NCBI GenBank assembly: GCA_036381125.1
Contig: DASVDK010000277.1
Location: 1 to 9,133 of the forward strand
DNA length: 9,133 bases
Direction: 5' to 3'
From: DASVDK01 sp036381125 [NCBI: Thermodesulfobacteriota bacterium]
GTDB taxonomy: Bacteria; DASVDK01
The notes under the pieces were generated by a model. It was given only the letters and a program-made list of their open reading frames with translations, did no database searches and had not been told where the DNA came from. Made by a program: the position numbers and the translations under genes. Positions 1 to 6,569 of the stretch are shown in pieces; position 1 is the stretch's first letter; each line of letters starts with the position of its first letter.

Positions 1-428
1 CGCACCGCCTGAGGCAGCACGACGTACCGCATGGACTGCGCGTAGGTGAGCCCGCTTGCCCGCGCCGCCTCGACCTGCCCCTTCCCGATCGACTGGATCC
101 CGGCCCGGAAGATCTCGCCGACGTAGGCGGCGCTGTTCAAGGAGAGACCGAGGATGCCCGCTGCGTACGCATCGAGGACGATGCCGACCGACGGCAGGCC
201 GTAGTAGATGAAGATGAGCTGCATGAGCAGCGGCGTGCCGCGGATCACCTCGATGTAGGCGACCGCGGCATTGCGGATCACGGGGTTGGCGGTGACGCGG
301 GCAAGCCCGAGGAGGAGGCCCAGGGCGATGCCGAAGGCAAGGGAGACGAGGGTCAGGGTGAGGGTGACCCTCGCCCCCCGGAGGAGGTACGGGAAGACCT
401 CCGTGAAGACGTCCCACGAGAAATCCAC
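1..428 (-). CDS. Polar amino-acid ABC transporter permease, partial (C-terminus off the left edge)
   Basis: Inner-membrane permease subunit of a polar amino-acid ABC importer (HisM/GlnP type, BPD_transp_1 fold). The first 142 residues are present; the rest lies left of position 1. A hydrophobic helix spans about residues 20-42. The family stretch from Glu60 (IEVIRGTPLLMQL) follows, then helices around 70-85 and 88-103. The cytoplasmic EAA loop that docks the ATPase begins at Glu120 (EAARASGLTYAQSMRYVVLP). The start is GTG at 428, with GGAGG seven bases upstream on the minus strand; no better start is nearby. It follows the binding-protein gene by 118 bp on the same strand and is probably co-transcribed with it. 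The ATPase gene is not in the window and may lie further left. Substrate specificity cannot be read from this fragment. Confidence 0.94.
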   Translation of the reverse strand, partial: MDFSWDVFTEVFPYLLRGARVTLTLTLVSLAFGIALGLLLGLARVTANPVIRNAAVAYIEVIRGTPLLMQLIFIYYGLPSVGIVLDAYAAGILGLSLNSAAYVGEIFRAGIQSIGKGQVEAARASGLTYAQSMRYVVLPQAV

Positions 429-488
429 GCGGAAGCCTCCCCGCCGCGGCCCCTCCCGGACGTGCGCCCGCCGACGTGAGGCGTGGGC

Positions 489-517
489 CGGCGGGCCGCC
501 CTGGCCGGGCGCCGCCG
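489..517 (-). other. Intercistronic GC hairpin between binding-protein and permease genes
   Basis: On the minus strand this 29-nt stretch folds into an outer CGGCG/CGCCG stem and an inner CGCCC/GGGCG stem around a GGCCA loop, with a small asymmetric internal loop. It starts about 30 nt after the binding-protein stop and has no following U-run, so it is not a classic terminator. Hairpins at this place in binding-protein operons often protect the upstream message and give more binding protein than permease. That role is inferred here. In DNA this GC-rich such stems also arise by chance. Confidence 0.35.
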
Positions 518-546
518 CAGGGCGCCGCGTCCGGGTCCCGGGCCGG

Positions 547-1371
547 CTAGTTGGCCGAGGCGGTGGTCGACACCTTCGTGGTGCCGAACCACTTCTTCGT
601 CAACTTCGCGTACTCGCCGCTCTTCTTGAGGTCGTCGATCACCTTGTTGATGACCGGGATCAGGTCGGCCTCGGCCGCGCGGACCGGGATGCCGAGCTGC
701 TCGGGCTCGCCGATGACGAGCCCCTCGACCACCTCGTACTTCCTGTCCTTCGCCTGGGCGGCGTTGTAGAGGAGGACCGGGTAGTCGGCCACGACCGCGT
801 CGATGCGGCCGACCCCGAGGTCGGTCAGTGCCTCGGGCAAGGTCTCGTACTTCCTGATCTCCTTGATGCCGGCGAGCTTCTCGGCCGCGTACTGCCCGGT
901 GGTGTTGATCTGCACGCCCACCACCTTCCCCGCGAGGTCGCCCGCCCCACCGACCGTCTTGCCGCCCCGCTTGACGGCCACCCCCTGCCCGGAGTCGAAG
1001 TACGACTTCGAGAAGGCCAGGTCGAACGTCTTCTTGCGCTCCTCGGTGATCGTGATGCCCGAGAGGAGCATGTCGAACTTGCCGCTCTTCAGGGCCGCGA
1101 AGATGCCGTCCCAGGCGGTGTTCTGGTAGTCGAGCCTGACGCCCAGCTCGCGGGCGATGGCCCGCGCGATGTCGACGTCGAAGCCGACCGGCGTGTTGCC
1201 TTCCATGTATTCGAAGGGGGGATACGTCACGTCGCTGCCGACGACCAGGACGCCGGCCTTCTTGATCCGGTCGACGCCTGCACCGGCGTCGGCCGGAGGC
1301 GCGGCCGCCAGCACGGCCACGCCGGCCAGGGCGACGGCCGCCGCGGCCCGGGTGAGTCCCTGCACGAACAT
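547..1371 (-). CDS. Periplasmic amino-acid-binding protein of ABC importer (SBP family 3)
   Basis: A 274-residue extracytoplasmic solute receptor (SBP_bac_3) that captures an amino acid and delivers it to the permease encoded next. Residues 1-29 form a signal peptide (hydrophobic core about 9-24, APPADA before the cleavage site). The mature part opens with the family pattern around 40-66: GVLVVGSDVTYPPFEY, then GFDVDIA. Ligand-binding features are visible: GITITEERK at 105-113, whose Arg112 is the expected carboxylate-binding arginine, and Asp196 in ADYP, the expected amino-group contact. It ends with the usual GEYAKLTKKWFG (252-263). I chose ATG 1371 because GGAGGG lies nine bases upstream and the signal peptide begins there. 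The frame stays open further upstream to 1809, but that part is a shadow of the neighbouring gene. The pocket looks intact; whether the ligand is Gln, Glu, Arg or another polar amino acid is not readable by eye. Confidence 0.95.
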   Translation of the reverse strand: MFVQGLTRAAAAVALAGVAVLAAAPPADAGAGVDRIKKAGVLVVGSDVTYPPFEYMEGNTPVGFDVDIARAIARELGVRLDYQNTAWDGIFAALKSGKFDMLLSGITITEERKKTFDLAFSKSYFDSGQGVAVKRGGKTVGGAGDLAGKVVGVQINTTGQYAAEKLAGIKEIRKYETLPEALTDLGVGRIDAVVADYPVLLYNAAQAKDRKYEVVEGLVIGEPEQLGIPVRAAEADLIPVINKVIDDLKKSGEYAKLTKKWFGTTKVSTTASAN

Positions 1372-1389
1372 GGGATGTGGCCCTCCAGA

Positions 1390-1413
1390 GTCCGCGGCGG
1401 GGCCGCCGCGGAC
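1390..1413 (-). promoter_or_regulatory. 5'-leader hairpin just upstream of the binding-protein ribosome binding site
   Basis: A perfect 10-bp inverted repeat (GTCCGCGGCG / CGCCGCGGAC) with a 4-nt loop. On the minus strand it ends three bases before the Shine-Dalgarno GGAGGG (1381-1386) of the binding-protein gene. It starts only about six bases after the predicted transcription start (about 1419), so it would be the 5' end of the mRNA. There is no U-run, so it is not an attenuator of the standard type. It may stabilise the 5' end or affect ribosome access; this is inference. Confidence 0.5.
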
Positions 1414-1425
1414 GACCCTGGGGCC

Positions 1426-1455
1426 ATCATAGGGATCGCGTTCCGATGCTGTCAA
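1426..1455 (-). promoter_or_regulatory. Sigma70-type promoter of the amino-acid importer operon
   Basis: On the minus strand, TTGACA (1455-1450, a full match to the -35 consensus) is followed after 18 nt by TATGAT (1431-1426, five of six -10 positions). This is the best promoter in the window and stands out in such GC-rich sequence. The predicted start is an A near 1419, giving a leader of about 48 nt. The -35 box overlaps the stop codon of the small upstream gene, so the importer operon has its own promoter separate from that gene. Confidence 0.7.
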
Positions 1456-1796
1456 ACCGGGTGGGCCGGCGCCAGCTTCACCCGGCGGGGGTTCCCGACG
1501 CCTGGGGTCCCTGACGCGTCGCCGACTCCGGCGTCTCCCTGGCGCCGCTCCGCCTTGACCTGCTGCTCGAGCTCGAAGAAGCGGGGGAGCGCCTCCGGCC
1601 TCTTCATCGGGTCGCGCTGCACGCGGGCGAAGTGGTTGAACGGCACGCCGCTCCCCTCGAGCGCCGGCTCGACGGCACGCCGGTCCGCGCCGGTGATGTC
1701 GCGGGCCGGATCGCCCGACGCCTCGACTCTCGGATAGACCTCGACCGCCTTCTCCTCGATGAGCGCGTGCAGGGCGACGGCGCGAGGGTCGCACAT
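1452..1796 (-). CDS. Small protein of unknown function, weakly DUF4168-like; start uncertain
   Basis: A 114-residue frame whose third codon positions are almost all G or C, so it is probably coding. I do not firmly recognise it. Residues about 9-85 are helical and charged, with EVYPRVEASGD near 19-29, then GSGVPFNHFARVQRDPM, then a Glu/Gln-rich helix ending EQQVKAERRQ. The order (VYP segment, a Gly-containing turn then Phe, a VQxDPM-like run) recalls the lipoprotein at 7124-7564 and DUF4168, though identity is low. The C-terminal 30 residues look disordered. There is no signal peptide, and an in-frame TGA sits three codons before ATG 1796. That ATG lacks a ribosome binding site; the only good one (AAGAAGG at about 1814-1820) serves ATG 1809, one base out of frame. 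The gene may therefore have a damaged 5' end. It is co-directional with the importer but that has its own promoter. Confidence 0.5.
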   Translation of the reverse strand: MCDPRAVALHALIEEKAVEVYPRVEASGDPARDITGADRRAVEPALEGSGVPFNHFARVQRDPMKRPEALPRFFELEQQVKAERRQGDAGVGDASGTPGVGNPRRVKLAPAHPV

Positions 1797-1858
1797 GACA
1801 TAAGCTCATGCAACCTTCTTGTATAAGGGACGACTATGTCGAAAGATATGCGTGTCGT
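1797..1858. other. AT-rich intergenic patch with an inverted repeat
   Basis: This short stretch is far richer in A/T than anything else in the window. It lies directly upstream of the small minus-strand gene (1452-1796). It holds an inverted repeat CGAC-TAT-GTCG at 1831-1841 and, on the minus strand, a -10-like TATACA with no convincing -35 partner. It is probably the promoter and operator region of the small gene. I see no gene in 1797-1943. Confidence 0.4.
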
Positions 1859-1943
1859 GAGTGGACGGCGCCGGCCGCGGCCCGCCGCCCGCCTCTCGGC
1901 GGCCAGCCGTTCTTCACATCGTGGATCGCCGGGTCGGAAACGA

Positions 1944-1986
1944 CGAGAGCCGGCAGGCCGCGTCGGTCGCGGCCTGCCGGCTCTCG
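1944..1986 (-). terminator. Strong hairpin terminator after tRNA-Pro
   Basis: A perfect 19-bp inverted repeat (arms 1944-1962 and 1968-1986) with a 5-nt loop begins four bases after the encoded CCA end of the tRNA. After the stem the minus strand reads TCGTTTCC, a weak U-tract, so termination may be less than complete or the hairpin may act mainly as a 3' processing boundary. The stem is symmetric and could also work on plus-strand transcripts. It is the longest perfect inverted repeat I found in the window. Confidence 0.75.
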
Positions 1987-1990
1987 GGAG

Positions 1991-2067
1991 TGGTCGGGGA
2001 ACCGGGATTTGAACCCGGGGCCTTTCGGTCCCGAACCGAACGCGCTACCAGGCTGCGCTATTCCCCG
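1991..2067 (-). tRNA. tRNA-Pro (anticodon CGG), CCA encoded
   Basis: A 77-nt cloverleaf can be drawn without mismatches: acceptor CGGGGAA/TTCCCCG, D stem GCGC/GCGC, anticodon stem TTCGG/CCGAA around loop TTCGGGA, a 5-nt variable loop, and T stem CCGGG/CCCGG with loop TTCAAAT. The discriminator A and CCA (1994-1991) are genomically encoded. The anticodon CGG is at 2033-2031 and reads CCG, a common proline codon in DNA this GC-rich. It lies 76 bp after the radical SAM gene on the same strand but has its own plausible promoter. The long hairpin at 1944-1986 follows it. Confidence 0.98.
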
Positions 2068-2087
2068 TCGCAGTCGGAAACCCGATC

Positions 2088-2116
2088 CTTGTACCACGCG
2101 GCCGACCGGCCCGCAA
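2088..2116 (-). promoter_or_regulatory. Putative promoter of tRNA-Pro
   Basis: On the minus strand, TTGCGG (about 2116-2111) is followed after 17 nt by TACAAG (about 2093-2088). These match three of six and four of six consensus positions. The -10 element ends 20 nt before the mature tRNA 5' end, which leaves room for a short leader removed by RNase P. A small GGCCCG/CGGGCC hairpin (2108-2122) overlaps the -35 and could mark the end of the radical SAM transcript, but it has no U-run. Confidence 0.4.
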
Positions 2117-2143
2117 CGGGCCAGGGCTCGCCGCCCGCGCGGG

Positions 2144-3046
2144 TCAGCGGGGCGGCGGCGCGCCGAGCCCGATCAGGCGCGTCAGGCCCGCCTCGCGGGC
2201 CGCGGCGACGGCGGCGTCGAGCTCCTCCCGGGTCGGTCGGCGACCGAGCGTGGGGTGGCCGACGGCCTGCGCCATGGGGCGGTACTGCCCCATGAGGTTG
2301 ACGGCGGTCCGGGGCGACAGCCGCGTGGCGACGAAGCGCATGAGGTCGGCGGTGCCGCCGAGGCCTCCCGGCATGACGAGGTGGCGCACGAGGAGGCCCC
2401 GCCGGGCGACGCCGTCCGGCCCGACCTCGAGTTCCCCCACCTGCCGGTGCATCTCGAGGAGCGCGGCGTGGAGCGCCTCGGGGTACGGGACCGCGCCGGC
2501 CGGGATGCGGGCGGTCTCGGCCGCCACGGCGGCGTCGGCGTACTTGGCGTCGGGGAGGTAGACGTCCACGACCCCGTCGAGCGGGCGGAGCATCTCGACC
2601 GCCTCGTAGCCGCCGCAGTTGTAGACGATCGGCCGGGCGAGGCCGCGCGCCCGGGCGTCGAGCACCGCCTCGAGCACCTGGGGCGCGACGTGGGTCGGCG
2701 TCACGAGATCGATGGTGGCGGCCCCGCGGCGCTCGAGGTCGAGCATGAGGTCCGCGAGGGCGCGTGGCGAGAGGACCCGACCGGCCGGGCGGTGGCTGAT
2801 CTCGGCGGTCTGGCAGAAGAGGCAGCCGAGGTTGCAGCCGCCGAAGTAGACGGCCCCCGTCCCCCGGCGCCCGACCAGGCAGGCCTCCTCGCCCATGTGG
2901 AGGCCGGCCCGGGCGACGACCACCTCGTCGGCCAGCCCGCAGAAGCCGCGCTCGCCGGCCCGCCGGCGCACGGCGCAGCCGCGCGGGCAGACGCCGCAGC
3001 CGTCGAGGAGGGCGTAGGCGGCCTCGAGGCGCTCGGCCGCGGTCAC
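2144..3046 (-). CDS. Radical SAM protein of the PflX / COG1313 type (pyruvate formate-lyase-activase-like)
   Basis: A 300-residue radical SAM enzyme of unknown substrate. The SAM-cleaving [4Fe-4S] cluster motif is C71-x3-C75-x2-C78 (CNLGCLFC), introduced by YFGG. An extra N-terminal cysteine group, C17-x2-C20-x3-C24 and C36 (CGVCPRGC ... GERGFCG), and the late signature NLMGQYRP (250-257) are typical of COG1313 proteins, which resemble pyruvate formate-lyase activases. Family members usually carry these extra cysteines, so a second cluster is possible. The start is GTG 3046; GAGGTAGG just upstream overlaps the stop of the DUF3047 gene and acts as ribosome binding site. The 7-nt gap to that gene indicates one operon. 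No pyruvate formate-lyase or other glycyl-radical enzyme is encoded nearby, so a classical activase role is not supported by context. The cellular role is unknown. Confidence 0.92.
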   Translation of the reverse strand: MTAAERLEAAYALLDGCGVCPRGCAVRRRAGERGFCGLADEVVVARAGLHMGEEACLVGRRGTGAVYFGGCNLGCLFCQTAEISHRPAGRVLSPRALADLMLDLERRGAATIDLVTPTHVAPQVLEAVLDARARGLARPIVYNCGGYEAVEMLRPLDGVVDVYLPDAKYADAAVAAETARIPAGAVPYPEALHAALLEMHRQVGELEVGPDGVARRGLLVRHLVMPGGLGGTADLMRFVATRLSPRTAVNLMGQYRPMAQAVGHPTLGRRPTREELDAAVAAAREAGLTRLIGLGAPPPR

Positions 3047-3053
3047 GGTCGGC

Positions 3054-3752
3054 CTACCTCGCGCCGGCCCCCGATGCGGCGGCCGGTGCGGTCGAGGCGG
3101 CGCCCGCCGACCGGGCGACGATGGCGTCGTAGTCGGCGACGGCGCGCATTCCGGTGTTGTCCGAGTCGCTCAGGATCCCGATCCCCTTTGCCTCGGGCGG
3201 GTCCTCGCCGAAGAACTTCCGGTAGTCCTCGAGGACGTTCACCTGCTCCTGCACCCACCCGCCCGGGTTCGGCTGGCCGGAGCGCAGCACGACGATCTTG
3301 GTCTGGCCGGCGAACGGGCTCTCGAGGCGGGTGCCGGGGGGAAGGGTGGCGCTCCAGACGTACTTGATGGTGTTGGGGACCGGCCAGCCGCCGAAGACGA
3401 CGTAGATGCCGGCGGCGCTGTCGCCGGTCTCCTTCTTCCGCTCGTCCCCCCCTCTGGGGACCTCGTGGACGCGCCAGCGCCAGGAGAGGATCGGGTAGCG
3501 CTTGACGTCGAGCCGCTCCTCCCGGCCGATCTGCACGCTCTGGCCCTCGGCGTCGGCGTGGAGGAACTTCTCGCCCCCCTCCTGGCGGACGACGTAGACG
3601 TCGTCGATGTCGCCGCCGCGCGCCTTCCAGCCCTCGGGCGGCTTGCCCGGCGTCGAGTCCTCGAAGGTGCCGAGCGGCTTCTCGGCCGGCTGCGCGGCGA
3701 CCAGGCCCGGCGCGAGGGCAAGGACGATCAGGATGGCGGCGGGGCGTCTCAT
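3054..3752 (-). CDS. Exported DUF3047 family protein
   Basis: A 232-residue protein of the DUF3047 family, which has no established function. Residues 1-20 form a signal peptide (MRRP, then hydrophobic 6-19, probable cleavage after VAA), so it should act in the periplasm. The family core is visible: ILSWRWRV (88-95), GDSAAGIYVVFGG (110-122), IKYVWSATLPPGT (129-141), VVLRSG (154-159), NVLEDYRKFFGEDPP (172-186) and the closing GIGILSDSDNTGMRAVADY (190-208). This looks like a beta-sandwich, perhaps carbohydrate-binding-like; that fold is my inference. The last 20 residues are Ala/Ser-rich and probably disordered. ATG 3752 is chosen because it opens the signal peptide; its ribosome binding site is weak. 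It lies 39 nt after the DUF554 gene and 7 nt before the radical SAM gene, all co-directional. Confidence 0.9.
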   Translation of the reverse strand: MRRPAAILIVLALAPGLVAAQPAEKPLGTFEDSTPGKPPEGWKARGGDIDDVYVVRQEGGEKFLHADAEGQSVQIGREERLDVKRYPILSWRWRVHEVPRGGDERKKETGDSAAGIYVVFGGWPVPNTIKYVWSATLPPGTRLESPFAGQTKIVVLRSGQPNPGGWVQEQVNVLEDYRKFFGEDPPEAKGIGILSDSDNTGMRAVADYDAIVARSAGAASTAPAAASGAGAR

Positions 3753-3791
3753 GGCCGGCCGTCGCCTGCACGAGCCGCGCCCCGGGTCGGG

Positions 3792-4505
3792 TCATGGCCA
3801 GAGGACGGCGAGCGCCCGCCTGATGTACGGCACGGCGGCGGTGAGCGCCGGCGCGACGACGAGCGCAGGCAGGAAGTCGGCCACGGGGACCCGCTTGAGG
3901 TCGAGGAGTCTCAGCCCGATGCCGAGCATGAGCGTGCCGCCGGCGGCGGTCATCTCGCGGACGAGCGGTTCGGTGAGGAGGTCGGCGAAGAGGCCCGCGC
4001 CGAGGGTGAGCCCCCCCTGGACCACGAGGACCGTGGCGACGGCCGCCATGACGCCGGCGCCGAGCCCGGCTGCGAAGCCGATGGCGCCGAAGAAGTCGAG
4101 CATCGACTTCACGGCGAGGAGCGTGTAGTCGCCCGAGAGGCCGTCCTGGATGGAGCCGAGCACGGTCATCGGCCCCACGCAGAAGACCAGGCTCGCCGTG
4201 ACGAAGCCCTCGCTGAAGCGGGAGCCGCCGCCGGCCGCGAAGCGCTTCTGGAGGGCGTCGCCCAGCGCGTCGAGGCGGCGCGCGAGCCCGAGCGCGTGGC
4301 CCGCGAGGCCGCCCGCGAGGATGGCGGCCAGGAGCACCAGCTCGTTGGCGGTGCCGATCGCCATCTTCGTGCCGATGACGAGCGTGAGGAGGCCGAGCCC
4401 CGAGAGGACGAGGCTGCGCGCGCTCTCGGGGATGCGGCTGCCGCCGGCCATGCCGATGGCCGCGCCGGCGACGACCGCCGCGGCGTTCACGAGCGTTCCG
4501 GTCAC
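3792..4505 (-). CDS. DUF554 family integral membrane protein (YdfK/YqgA-like)
   Basis: A 237-residue polytopic membrane protein of the DUF554 family, the usual family length. About seven hydrophobic segments can be seen, roughly at 4-22, 31-49, 54-72, 99-117, 129-147, 150-172 and 213-230. The family hallmark FCVGPMTVLGSIQDGL occurs near 107-122, and an N-terminal TLVNAAAVVAGAAIG segment is also typical. Members are inner-membrane proteins with no proven substrate; a transport role is often guessed. The start is GTG 4505, matching the usual family N-terminus. A purine-rich GGGGAGCGAGG lies a little upstream. It is the first gene of a minus-strand run that continues into DUF3047 and the radical SAM gene. 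It diverges from the zinc-ribbon gene at 4780. Confidence 0.91.
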   Translation of the reverse strand: MTGTLVNAAAVVAGAAIGMAGGSRIPESARSLVLSGLGLLTLVIGTKMAIGTANELVLLAAILAGGLAGHALGLARRLDALGDALQKRFAAGGGSRFSEGFVTASLVFCVGPMTVLGSIQDGLSGDYTLLAVKSMLDFFGAIGFAAGLGAGVMAAVATVLVVQGGLTLGAGLFADLLTEPLVREMTAAGGTLMLGIGLRLLDLKRVPVADFLPALVVAPALTAAVPYIRRALAVLWP

Positions 4506-4643
4506 GACCCCGCCTCGCTCCCCTGCCCTCCACCCTGGGTCCCGGGCCCCGCCTCGGTCGCGGTCGGGCGCCGGGTCATCGTACCCCGGATGCCGGGCGG
4601 CCGCCGGGTCGGTCCGGTGCGGCTACACGCGCGCGCAGCCGAT

Positions 4644-4685
4644 CGGGGGAGATCGCCGCGATCGCGCCCCCGACCGCGCGATCGC
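4644..4685. promoter_or_regulatory. Palindrome cluster in the divergent intergenic region
   Basis: The 274-bp spacer 4506-4779 separates divergent genes. It contains an imperfect hairpin at 4644-4672 (CGGGGG/CCCCCG enclosing GATCG/CGATC) and two copies of the octamer GCGATCGC, at 4658-4665 and 4678-4685, whose starts are exactly 20 bp apart. That spacing puts them on the same DNA face, as expected for a paired operator, but short GC palindromes are common by chance here. The rest of the spacer holds no gene I would support. On the minus strand a lone -10-like TACGAT (4583-4578) lacks a -35. Confidence 0.35.
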
Positions 4686-4698
4686 GGGCAGGTCGAGG

Positions 4699-4727
4699 TA
4701 GACGGCGGCCGCCCTGGCGCGCACAAT
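4699..4727 (+). promoter_or_regulatory. Putative promoter of the zinc-ribbon gene
   Basis: TAGACG (4699-4704) is followed after 17 nt by CACAAT (4722-4727); each hexamer matches four of six sigma70 positions. The expected start near 4734 gives a leader of about 46 nt before ATG 4780. The palindrome cluster ends 13 bp upstream of the -35, a position where a bound regulator could influence this promoter. Confidence 0.35.
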
Positions 4728-4779
4728 GCTCGCGCGCTCCGGAAGGCGACATCACCCACCTCGGGACAACAGGAGCCTC

Positions 4780-5070
4780 ATGATCGACGTCACACTCGGC
4801 CCCTGGCTCTGGGCGCTCGCCGGACTGCTCGTGGGCTACCTGCTCGGCCGGCGGCGGCGCGTCATCGGGGAGAGGCGGCTCCGGGCGCGCGTCGAGGCGC
4901 GCCTCGAGCAGCTCCGGGCGCGCGCCGAGTTCTACTGCCCGACCTGCGACGCCGGCTTCGCGCCCCTGCCGGGCGCCGGCCGGTCGGAGCTGGCGCGGTG
5001 TCCACTCTGCCTCTCCGAGGACCTGGTCCGGTACGGCGGCGAGGGGACCGGCACGCCGGTCCAGCGTTGA
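4780..5070 (+). CDS. Small membrane-anchored zinc-ribbon protein
   Basis: A 96-residue protein I cannot place in a named family. Residues about 5-22 (VTLGPWLWALAGLLVGYLLG) form one membrane helix followed by an Arg-rich stretch, so the C-terminus should be cytoplasmic. Residues 24-47 are an alpha-helical, Arg/Glu/Leu-rich segment that could form a coiled coil. A zinc ribbon follows with two CxxC knuckles, CPTC and CPLC, separated by about 20 residues. ATG 4780 is chosen because AGGAG (4771-4775) sits four bases upstream; the frame is open further upstream, but that part looks non-coding. It converges on the aminotransferase gene with a 15-bp gap and diverges from DUF554. A structural or partner-binding role is possible; no function is assigned. 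Confidence 0.8.
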   Translation: MIDVTLGPWLWALAGLLVGYLLGRRRRVIGERRLRARVEARLEQLRARAEFYCPTCDAGFAPLPGAGRSELARCPLCLSEDLVRYGGEGTGTPVQR

Positions 5071-5085
5071 GCTGCCGGCGTCGAG

Positions 5086-6432
<1,347 letters not shown>

Positions 6433-6510
6433 AGGGGGCTCCTCAGCGGAAACGGGCCTGCGGCGGCCGGACCGGATACCCGGGTGCGCCGTCGCGGCTG
6501 GCTCGAGCGG

Positions 6511-6540
6511 ACGGTAGCGGTCGGGGTCCGCGCTTGTCAA
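6511..6540 (-). promoter_or_regulatory. Putative promoter of the aminotransferase gene
   Basis: On the minus strand, TTGACA (6540-6535) is a full -35 match, followed after 18 nt by TACCGT (6516-6511), a weak -10 with three matches. The leader would be about 72 nt. Its -35 bases are the same base pairs as the -35 of the divergent plus-strand promoter. Confidence 0.4.
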
Positions 6541-6563
6541 GGCGCCCCACCGCTCGGTAGATT
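6534..6563 (+). promoter_or_regulatory. Putative promoter of the YbaK-type gene; would give a leaderless mRNA
   Basis: TTGTCA (6534-6539, five of six) is followed after 18 nt by TAGATT (6558-6563, four of six). The expected start seven bases further falls at about 6570, the A of the start codon. No Shine-Dalgarno sequence precedes that ATG, which fits a leaderless transcript. Confidence 0.45.
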
Positions 6564-6569
6564 TGGGCC

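Noticed and set aside
1372-1809. N-terminal extension of the binding protein to ATG 1809, giving 420 residues
   Set aside because: The extension is Arg/Pro/Gly-rich and is the shadow of the small gene in another frame. The signal peptide and GGAGGG point to ATG 1371, and a strong promoter lies inside the extension.
1931-2143. Mobile-element attachment site at tRNA-Pro
   Set aside because: I found no integrase and no second copy of the tRNA 3' end in the window, so the claim is unsupported beyond the AT-rich patch noted separately.
1808-3367. Long plus-strand open frame of 519 codons
   Set aside because: It crosses the tRNA gene and its hairpin, lies opposite the well-supported radical SAM gene, and has Arg/Gly/Ala-rich composition typical of antisense frames in GC-rich DNA.
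3043-4533. Long minus-strand open frame of 496 codons overlapping DUF3047 and DUF554
   Set aside because: It is a different frame of two recognisable family genes and reads as Arg/His/Pro-rich low complexity.
4502-4759. Minus-strand 85-codon frame whose TGA overlaps the DUF554 GTG
   Set aside because: The overlap looks attractive, but the protein is Arg/Pro/Ser/Thr low complexity, covers the palindromes and divergent promoter region, and has no homologue I recognise.
6433-6540. 36-codon upstream extension of the aminotransferase
   Set aside because: It has no family similarity and includes the predicted promoter; ATG 6432 has GAGGAG at proper spacing.
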